A DNA stretch of 41,943 bases from Gammaproteobacteria bacterium (GTDB lineage: Bacteria; Pseudomonadota; Gammaproteobacteria; Steroidobacterales; Steroidobacteraceae). Positions 35,895 to 41,943 of this stretch are shown here, piece by piece. Below the pieces are notes generated by a model. The model saw only the letters and a program-made list of their open reading frames with translations, searched no databases and was not told the origin of the DNA. The DNA lies in NCBI GenBank assembly GCA_027366635.1, contig DAHXNE010000115.1, forward strand, positions 1-41,943, given 5' to 3'. Position numbers and translations under genes: made by a program. Position 1 is the first letter of the stretch; each line of letters begins with the position of its first letter.

Positions 35895-36452
35895 ATGAAC
35901 GACACGTCCACCGAGACCGATACGCTCGAGCAGCTTCTGGTTCGCACCGCAATGGGCGACCGCGAGGCATTTGCCCGGCTCTATCAACACAGCGCTCCAC
36001 GCCTTTTTGGACTGTGTGTGCGGCTGATGCGGGACCGGAACGAGGCCGAAGACGTGCTGCAGGAGGCGTTCGTCTCGATCTGGCGCAGGGCGAATCGCTA
36101 CAACCCATCCCTCGGCGGCGCGAACACCTGGCTCACCGCCGTGACCCGCAACCGGGCGATCGATCGGTTGCGCCAGCGGCGCGAGTCAACCAACACCGAG
36201 CCACTCGACTTCGAGCGTCTGCCGGACGCCAACCCCGGACCCGCCGGACTCGCCATGGCGAGCGCGCAGTACCTGCGGCTTGAGCGTTGCCTCCAGCAGC
36301 TGGACCCCAAATACAGCCGCTCGGTGCGTGCAGCTTTCTTTACGGGAGCTACGTATAAAGAACTGGCGGAACGTGGCCAAGTGCCGCTCGCCACTATGAA
36401 GAGCTGGATCCGGCGCGCCCTGCTGCAACTGCGCACCTGCCTCGAAACATGA
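35895..36452 (+). CDS. ECF sigma factor
   Basis: A 185-residue sigma70-family factor. Region 2 contains RLFGLCVRLMRDRNEAEDVL, QEAFVSIWRRANRYNP and WLTAVTRNRAIDRLRQRR. Region 4 contains LQQLDPKYSRSVRAAFFTGA, YKELAERGQVPLATMKSWIR. Its neighbour is an anti-sigma factor whose ATG overlaps its stop (ATGA). The frame is open further upstream (to 35697) but only ATG 35895 fits the family. It may direct the lipid-modification genes that follow. Bases 35468-35894 hold no other gene. Confidence 0.9.
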   Translation: MNDTSTETDTLEQLLVRTAMGDREAFARLYQHSAPRLFGLCVRLMRDRNEAEDVLQEAFVSIWRRANRYNPSLGGANTWLTAVTRNRAIDRLRQRRESTNTEPLDFERLPDANPGPAGLAMASAQYLRLERCLQQLDPKYSRSVRAAFFTGATYKELAERGQVPLATMKSWIRRALLQLRTCLET

Positions 36453-37213
36453 ACACTCCCACCGACGACGAGAGCGACCTGCGCTATGCCGAATACGTGC
36501 TCGGCGTGCTGGATGCCGATGCGCGCGCCGCGGTGGAACAGGAGCTGGCGGCGAGCCCGCAAGCCGCTGCCGCCGAGGCACAATGGCGCCAGCGTCTGCT
36601 GCCGCTAGCCGAGGCAGCCGGCACCGAGACGCCTCCGCCGCAACTGTGGACGCGGATCCGCGCGGCACTGGAATTCGACGCCCCCGCCGCTGCGGCGGAC
36701 GCGCGTGGCGGCTGGTGGCAAAACATCCGGCTCTGGCACTGGCTGACATTCGGTTCCGGCGCGCTGCTGGCCGCCGCATGTGCCGCGCTGGTGGTCATCG
36801 CCACCCACCGCCCGCCTTCCCCGCCGATCCCGTACATGGCCGCGACCATCATGGAGACCGACGGACGGGTCGGCTGGACCGCGACGATGGACATCAGCAA
36901 GGCGCGGATGATCGTGGTGCCAGGGGCACCGCAACCGGTGCGCGCCGACCACACGCCGGAACTGTGGCTGATCCCGCGGGGTGCACGCCCCGTCGCCGTC
37001 GGCCTGATCTCGACCCACGCGCCCATGACGCTCACGCTGAGCGCGAGCCTGGTTGCCCGCCTCGGGCCGACCGCGCGGCTCGCTGTAACCATTGAGCCGC
37101 GGGGTGGCTCACCCACGGGTCAACCCACCGGGCCACTCGTTGCCGCTGGCATGATTGGCGCTGCGCCGGCCTCGGCGCTGCACCTCGCGCACACCCCGCA
37201 GCGCCGCGCCTGA
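36449..37213 (+). CDS. Membrane anti-sigma factor, RskA type
   Basis: A 254-residue protein. The cytoplasmic N-terminus (DLRYAEYVLGVLDADARAAV) is a helical anti-sigma region. One transmembrane segment follows (LTFGSGALLAAACAALVVIA, about 96-115). The periplasmic RskA domain has PELWLIPRGARPVAVGLIST, ARLAVTIEPRGGSPTGQPTG and a final GPLVAAG. It would hold the ECF factor inactive until a periplasmic signal. No zinc ZAS Cys pair is present, so it is not the ChrR type that controls similar lipid clusters in Rhodobacter. Confidence 0.88.
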   Translation: MNTPTDDESDLRYAEYVLGVLDADARAAVEQELAASPQAAAAEAQWRQRLLPLAEAAGTETPPPQLWTRIRAALEFDAPAAAADARGGWWQNIRLWHWLTFGSGALLAAACAALVVIATHRPPSPPIPYMAATIMETDGRVGWTATMDISKARMIVVPGAPQPVRADHTPELWLIPRGARPVAVGLISTHAPMTLTLSASLVARLGPTARLAVTIEPRGGSPTGQPTGPLVAAGMIGAAPASALHLAHTPQRRA

Positions 37214-37315
37214 GCCGGCCCCGACGCCCGGCCATCATGCGGCTGGACAGGCGCCCTGCATCCAAAGGCGCGCCTGCACCGTATAGAGCACCACCGTCAC
37301 CGTTGGTGCCCTACC

Positions 37316-38284
37316 TTGAGCTGCCGTCCACTATCCGCCTGTGCCCAAACCAGCCCCAAGCCCCGGCGCGCGTTGCGCACGCTGCGGCACTGGTTCGACA
37401 CCCGCGACGGCGCGGCGGCGCTCGACCCCCAGAGCGCCGATCGCATCGACTGGCTGCGCGCCGCGCCCTTTATCGCTCTACATCTGGCCTGCCTCGGCGC
37501 CCTCTGGACCGGGGTATCGACGACGGCGCTCGCCGCCGCCGTCGGGCTGTACGCGGTGCGCATGTTCGCGCTCACCGGTTTCTACCACCGCGGGTTTTCG
37601 CACCGCACATTCCGCGCCTCGCGCCCGGTGCAACTGGTATTCGCCGTGATCGGCGCGGCGTGCGTGCAGCGCGGACCGCTGTGGTGGGCCGCGCATCACC
37701 GCAATCATCACCGCAACGCCGACACGCCCCGCGATCCACACTCCCCGCGGATCCACGGCTTCATCTGGAGCCACATGGGGTGGTTTCTCACCCGGCGCGC
37801 GTTCCACACCGACCTCACGCGCGTGCAGGATCTGGCCAGGTATCCGGAGCTGCGTTGGCTCGACCGCTACGACGTCGCAGTGCCCATGTTGCTCGCGGCG
37901 GCGCTGTACGCCCTCGGCGGCGCGCTGCATCGCTTCGCGCCGCAGCTCGACACCGACGGCCCCCAGCTTCTGGTATGGGGCTTGTGCATCTCCACGGTGG
38001 CGCTGTTTCACGCCACCGTCACGATCAACTCCCTGGCGCACCGCTGGGGCTCGCGCCGCTTCCAGACCGACGACGACAGCCGCAATAACCTGCTGCTCGC
38101 CCTGCTGACCTTCGGCGAGGGCTGGCACAACAACCATCACCGCTTCCCGGGCACCGCCCGTCAGGGCTTTCGCTGGTGGGAGATAGATCTCACCTGGTAT
38201 GGGCTGCGGCTGCTCGCCGCGCTCGGGCTGATCAGCGGCTTGAAGCCGCTGCCGGCCCGGGTTCTCGCGGCGGCGAGGCGCTGA
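37316..38284 (+). CDS. Membrane fatty-acid (acyl-CoA delta-9 type) desaturase
   Basis: A di-iron membrane desaturase, 322 residues if started at TTG 37316. Three histidine boxes are intact: HRGFSH, HHRNHH and HNNHH. Two hydrophobic hairpins lie between them. The family makes unsaturated acyl chains using O2. The start is unclear: no ATG is in frame, and TTG at 37316 or at 37373 are candidates, neither with a good Shine-Dalgarno. The next gene starts five bases after the stop. Confidence 0.88.
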   Translation: MSCRPLSACAQTSPKPRRALRTLRHWFDTRDGAAALDPQSADRIDWLRAAPFIALHLACLGALWTGVSTTALAAAVGLYAVRMFALTGFYHRGFSHRTFRASRPVQLVFAVIGAACVQRGPLWWAAHHRNHHRNADTPRDPHSPRIHGFIWSHMGWFLTRRAFHTDLTRVQDLARYPELRWLDRYDVAVPMLLAAALYALGGALHRFAPQLDTDGPQLLVWGLCISTVALFHATVTINSLAHRWGSRRFQTDDDSRNNLLLALLTFGEGWHNNHHRFPGTARQGFRWWEIDLTWYGLRLLAALGLISGLKPLPARVLAAARR

Positions 38285-38288
38285 CGCA

Positions 38289-39560
38289 GTGCGCATCGCA
38301 GTCATCGGCTCCGGCATCGGCGGCCTCGCCTCGAGCTGGCTGCTCTCGCGCCGCCACGAGGTCACGCTGTTTGAGGCCAACGACTATCTCGGCGGTCACA
38401 CGCACACACACCGGGTGCGCCTCGGCGAGCGTGATTACGCCGTCGATTCCGGTTTCATCGTGTTCAACCCGCGGCACTATCCGCTGTTCACGGCGCTGCT
38501 CACCGAGCTCGGGGTCGCCTCGCAGCCCACTACCATGAGCTTCTCGGTGCACAACGAGGCGAGCGGACTGGAATACAACGCAACAAGCCTCGCCACGCTC
38601 TTCTGTCAGCGGCGCAACCTGCTCGCGCCGCGCTTCCTCGGCATGATCCGCGATTTGCTGCGCTTCTATCGCGAGGCACCCCGCCTGCTCACGGGCGACG
38701 CTGCGGGGCCGACGCTCGGGGAGTACCTGGCGGAGGGCCGCTATGGCGCGGCATTTCGCGATGATCATCTCGTGCCGATGGCCTCCGCGCTGTGGTCCGC
38801 GCCGCCGGCGCAGATCCTCTGCTTCCCCGCCCGCTTCCTGGTGCAGTTCATGGCCAATCACCAGATGCTCTCCCTGCGCGACCGCCCCGAATGGCGGGTC
38901 GTGAGCGGCGGGTCGGCCAGCTACGTGAACGCACTACGGGCACGCTGGCGCGTGCGCGAGCGTCTCGGCTGTCCGGTGCACTCGGTGCGCCGCGACGCCC
39001 GGGCGGTGAGCGTCAGCCACGCCGGCGGCATCGAGCGCTTCGATCACGTGGTGCTCGCCTGTCACAGTGACCAGGCCCGGTCATTGCTGGCCGACGCGAG
39101 CGCCGCTGAGCACGCCATCCTCGGCGCGATCACCTATCAACCGAATGAAGCGGTGCTGCACACCGATCGGTCGGTGCTGCCGCGCCAACCCAAGGCATGG
39201 GCGGCATGGAACGCGTTCGTGCCGCGCGAGCCCGGCGCGCCGTGCACGGTAAGCTATTGCATGAGCCTGCTGCAGGGCCTGGAGTCACCCGAGCCGCTCA
39301 TCGTCACGCTCAATCGCACCGCGGCGATCGACCCGGCCAAGATACTGCGCACCATGCGCTACGCGCACCCGGTGCACACCCATGAGGCGCTCGACGCACA
39401 GCGGCGCCGGCGCGAGATCCAGGGCGTCAACCGCACCTGGTTCGCCGGCGCCTACTGGGGCTGGGGCTTTCACGAAGACGGCATGCGCAGCGCAACGGCC
39501 GTTGCGGCCGGGCTCGATGCGCGCTGCGCGCCACCGGCCGCGCGCCAGGCGGCCGCATGA
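38289..39560 (+). CDS. FAD-dependent amine-oxidase-like protein of the cfa cluster
   Basis: A 423-residue flavoprotein. MRIAVIGSGIGGLASSWLL is the FAD dinucleotide fold, followed by VTLFEANDYLGGHTHTHRV and VDSGFIVFNPRHYPLF. The C-terminal FAYAGAYWG-like segment reads WFAGAYWGWGFHEDGM. Such proteins are conserved next to DUF1365 and Cfa homologues and are assumed to act in fatty-acid modification, the reaction being unproven. The start is GTG 38289, and the stop overlaps the DUF1365 ATG (ATGA). Confidence 0.88.
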   Translation: MRIAVIGSGIGGLASSWLLSRRHEVTLFEANDYLGGHTHTHRVRLGERDYAVDSGFIVFNPRHYPLFTALLTELGVASQPTTMSFSVHNEASGLEYNATSLATLFCQRRNLLAPRFLGMIRDLLRFYREAPRLLTGDAAGPTLGEYLAEGRYGAAFRDDHLVPMASALWSAPPAQILCFPARFLVQFMANHQMLSLRDRPEWRVVSGGSASYVNALRARWRVRERLGCPVHSVRRDARAVSVSHAGGIERFDHVVLACHSDQARSLLADASAAEHAILGAITYQPNEAVLHTDRSVLPRQPKAWAAWNAFVPREPGAPCTVSYCMSLLQGLESPEPLIVTLNRTAAIDPAKILRTMRYAHPVHTHEALDAQRRRREIQGVNRTWFAGAYWGWGFHEDGMRSATAVAAGLDARCAPPAARQAAA

Positions 39561-40345
39561 GCCGCGGCGCCACGCTCAACAGCGCGATTTACGAGGGTGC
39601 CGTGCGCCACTGGCGGCTCTCACCCCGGCGGCACGCGTTCGGCTACCGCATCACCCAGTTGTGCCTCGACCTCGACGAGCTCGATCAGGTTTTTGCCGGG
39701 CGCCTGCTGTGGTCGGCCGGGCGGCGCAACCTCGCGGAATTCCGCCGCAGCGATTACCTGCTGCCCGCCTCGATGCCGCTCGCCGAGGCGGCGCGCGCGC
39801 TGGTGGCGCCTCATGTCGGCTATCGGCCCGGCGGCGCGGTGCGGCTGCTGACCCATGTGCGCTACGGCGGCTACGTATTCAACCCGGTCAGCTTCTACTA
39901 TTGTTACGACTCCGGCGGCACGCTCGCGGCCATCATCGCCGCCATTACCAACACGCCGTGGAACGAGCGGCATGCCTACGTCCTGCCCATGTCGCAGGCG
40001 CAGCGTCGCGGCGCGCTCTGGGAATGGAATTTCGACAAGGCCTTCCACGTCTCGCCATTCCTGCCGCTCGATCGCCGCTACCGGTGGCGCTTCAGCGTGC
40101 CCGGCGAACGGTTGCGTGTGCACATGTCGGTCAGGCGCGGCGAGCAGCCCGAACTCGAGGCGAATCTGGATCTGCGCCGCCGGCCGCTCACGGACGCAAA
40201 TCTCGCTCGCGTGCTGTGGCGCTACCCGCTGATGTGCACCCAGGTAATCACGGCGATCTATTGGCAGGCGCTGTGCCTTTGGCTGAAGCGCGTACCGCAC
40301 CACGAGCATGCGCGCGGATCAACACCGCTGCGGGGAGACACATGA
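39557..40345 (+). CDS. DUF1365 family protein
   Basis: A 262-residue protein: IYEGAVRHWRLSPRRHAFGY, VRLLTHVRYGGYVFNPVSFY (the DUF1365 hallmark), ITNTPWNERHAYVL and FDKAFHVSPFLPLDRRYRWR. The role is not established. The family is almost always next to cyclopropane-synthase-like enzymes, implying lipid modification. It overlaps both neighbours by four bases (ATGA), so the three genes are one coupled unit. Confidence 0.9.
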   Translation: MSRGATLNSAIYEGAVRHWRLSPRRHAFGYRITQLCLDLDELDQVFAGRLLWSAGRRNLAEFRRSDYLLPASMPLAEAARALVAPHVGYRPGGAVRLLTHVRYGGYVFNPVSFYYCYDSGGTLAAIIAAITNTPWNERHAYVLPMSQAQRRGALWEWNFDKAFHVSPFLPLDRRYRWRFSVPGERLRVHMSVRRGEQPELEANLDLRRRPLTDANLARVLWRYPLMCTQVITAIYWQALCLWLKRVPHHEHARGSTPLRGDT

Positions 40346-41637
40346 ACACGACCGTCAGCCCGATCGCGCCGCCGCGCGCCGCGACTCTGGATCGCTGGCT
40401 GCGCGCCCGCCTGCTGTCGCGGCTCGGCAAGCTGCAGCACGGCCGGCTCGAGCTGCGCGACGGCGCCGAAACCATCGCGCTCGGCGCGCCCGCTGCAGAG
40501 GATTCCGGGGTCCGCCTCGAGGTGGCGGATCCGGCCTTCTACCGCGCAGTCGCGGCCGGCGGCAGCGTCGGGGCAGCCGAAGCCTACATGGACGGGATGT
40601 GGCGCTGTTCGGCGCCCGGGCTCGATGGCTCGGATGCGCTGGTGGCGCTCATCAGACTCCTGGTCCGCAACCGGACGCTACTCGACGGTCTGGAGACCGG
40701 TTGGGCCAGTCTGGCCGGCGCCCTGCGCCGCGCGTGGCATGCCACGCGCGACAATTCCCGGGCCGGCAGCCGGCGCAACATCGCGGCGCACTATGATCTG
40801 AGCAACGAGTTCTTCGCGCTCTTTCTGTCGTCGGACCTGATGTACTCCTCGGCGTTGTGGGCCACGGCTGCCGATACGCTCGAGTCCGCTTCCGCGCGCA
40901 AGCTCGAGGTGGTCTGCCGCAGGCTCGCACTCAACAGCTCCGATCACGTGCTCGAGATCGGCACCGGTTGGGGCGGCTTCGCGGTGCACGCGGCGCGCCA
41001 CTATGGCTGCCGAGTCACCACCACGACAATCTCGCGCCGGCAATACGAGTTTGCGCGCGAGCGGGTCCGCGCCGCCGGACTGCAGCACCGCATCGAGCTG
41101 CGCCACGATGATTACCGCGATCTCACCGGCCGCTTCGACAAGCTGGTATCGATAGAGATGATCGAGGCGATCGGCGCCGATCACCTCGAGGAGTACTTCG
41201 CGACGATTTCCCGCCTGCTGCGCCCGCACGGCGCGGCGCTGCTGCAGGCGATCACCATCGAGGATCACCGCTATCGGCAGGCGCTGAGGTCCGTGGACTT
41301 CATCAAGCGCCATGTGTTTCCCGGCAGCTTCATTCCCTCGGTGAACGCCCTGCTGAGCGCCAAGACGCGCGCCAGCGATCTCGCCCTGGTCGGCCTCGAT
41401 GATTTCGGCGACTCGTACGCGCGCACCCTCGAGGCGTGGCGCCAGCGCTTCATGGCGCGACTCGCCGAAGTCCGCGCCCTGGGCTTCGACGAACGGTTCA
41501 TCCGGATGTGGGAATTCTATCTGGCCTATTGCGAGGGCGGCTTTCGCGAGCGCGCGCTCGGGGTGGCGCATCTGCTGCTGGCGAAGCCCGCATGGCGTCA
41601 CGGGACAAGGGAATCGGTCGCATGGCCGCTGTGCTGA
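40342..41637 (+). CDS. cfa: Cyclopropane-fatty-acyl-phospholipid synthase family methyltransferase
   Basis: A 431-residue SAM methyltransferase. The N-terminal lipid-binding region has GGSVGAAEAYMDGMWRC. SNEFFALFLSSDLMYSSALW is followed by the SAM motif VLEIGTGWGGFAVHAARHYG, the VSIEMIEAIGADHLEEYF strand and the Tyr/Cys region FYLAYCEGGFRERALG. It would add a methylene, or in related clusters other methyl modifications, to unsaturated phospholipid chains, acting after the desaturase. ATG 40342 has GGGGAG six bases upstream. Confidence 0.92.
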   Translation: MNTTVSPIAPPRAATLDRWLRARLLSRLGKLQHGRLELRDGAETIALGAPAAEDSGVRLEVADPAFYRAVAAGGSVGAAEAYMDGMWRCSAPGLDGSDALVALIRLLVRNRTLLDGLETGWASLAGALRRAWHATRDNSRAGSRRNIAAHYDLSNEFFALFLSSDLMYSSALWATAADTLESASARKLEVVCRRLALNSSDHVLEIGTGWGGFAVHAARHYGCRVTTTTISRRQYEFARERVRAAGLQHRIELRHDDYRDLTGRFDKLVSIEMIEAIGADHLEEYFATISRLLRPHGAALLQAITIEDHRYRQALRSVDFIKRHVFPGSFIPSVNALLSAKTRASDLALVGLDDFGDSYARTLEAWRQRFMARLAEVRALGFDERFIRMWEFYLAYCEGGFRERALGVAHLLLAKPAWRHGTRESVAWPLC

Positions 41638-41943
41638 CATTTATCGCCTACGAGGCGGTTTGGTTCGCCGCGGTGATCGGCGCCGGCCACGGCAGTGTCT
41701 GGCCGGGCGTGGCCGCGGCGATCGTGTTCGCGGTGTGGCGCCTGCGCGTCACGGCCCACCGCCGGGTGGAAGCTCGACTGTTGCTCGCCGCGTTCCTGAT
41801 CGGCACCGTCCTCGAGACCTGTTGGGTGCGTGCCGGCCTGATTCACTACGCGGCAGCCTGGCCGCTCGCCTCCTCACCGGCATGGCTGCTCGCGCTCTGG
41901 GCCACCTTCGGCTTGACGATCGTCCCATTGTTTGGCTACCTGC
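41622..41943 (+). CDS. DUF2878 membrane protein, cut by window end
   Basis: At least 107 residues are visible, starting MAAVLTFIAYEAVWFAAVIG. The hydrophobic segments are YEAVWFAAVIGAGHGSVWPG, ARLLLAAFLIGTVLETCWVR and PAWLLALWATFGLTIVPLFG, fitting DUF2878, a family of multi-pass membrane proteins found in cfa clusters. It overlaps the cfa end by 16 bases. ATG 41592, ten codons earlier, is an alternative start. The 3' end is outside the window. Confidence 0.75.
   Translation, partial: MAAVLTFIAYEAVWFAAVIGAGHGSVWPGVAAAIVFAVWRLRVTAHRRVEARLLLAAFLIGTVLETCWVRAGLIHYAAAWPLASSPAWLLALWATFGLTIVPLFGYL

Overview
The window is a GC-rich chromosomal stretch from a gammaproteobacterium. The gene content (NADP-icd, fused rlmKL, FeS-type fnr, ubiD/U/V/T, cydABDC, a cfa lipid cluster) points to a free-living, facultatively or micro-aerobic member of a Nevskiales/Xanthomonadales-like lineage. 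That placement is an inference from gene families, not from any marker gene. No rRNA, tRNA or CRISPR was seen.

Layout. (1) 1-3.7 kb: the start of a leftward gene cut by the window edge, icd, a Nudix hydrolase, a small DUF2905 membrane protein and an SdpI-family membrane protein. The last is preceded by a promoter and about 190 nt of hairpin-rich sequence. (2) 3.8-9.3 kb: a methionine-type aminotransferase, polyphosphate glucokinase, and a putrescine catabolism set (puuA, puuD and divergent puuB). (3) 9.5-15.2 kb: a secreted peptidoglycan-binding protein, asd with what looks like a translated attenuator leader, an HD-GYP protein and rlmKL. (4) 15.2-18.9 kb: an accessory patch of decayed pieces: a broken IS-type integrase, a FlhC-like zinc protein, a DsbA-like isomerase remnant with an internal stop, an epoxide hydrolase, and a DruA-like (DUF4338) protein fused in frame to an unrelated tail. 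(5) 19-28.7 kb: sodB, an orphan secreted protein, a Cds1-type PLP enzyme, a B12/radical-SAM protein, fnr, ubiT, and the ubiD-ubiU-ubiV operon. (6) 28.9-35.5 kb: one leftward operon cydA-cydB-small CydX-like protein-cydD-cydC. (7) 35.9-41.9 kb: an ECF sigma factor, its RskA-type anti-sigma factor, a fatty-acid desaturase, an FAD oxidoreductase, DUF1365, cfa and a partial DUF2878 gene.

The main story is a low-oxygen respiration block. Three copies of an FNR-type box (TTGAC-N4-ATCAA) lie upstream of the B12/radical-SAM gene, between fnr and ubiT, and upstream of ubiD. The genes they flank encode the oxygen-independent ubiquinone route (UbiT, UbiU, UbiV plus a UbiD decarboxylase), and next to them lies the complete bd oxidase with its assembly exporter. 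The uncharacterised B12/radical-SAM protein shares this apparent control and is the best candidate here for an undescribed partner of the pathway. The second notable element is the asd leader: a promoter, a 21-24 codon ORF rich in Lys/Thr/Ile codons, an intrinsic terminator, and a competing antiterminator pairing.
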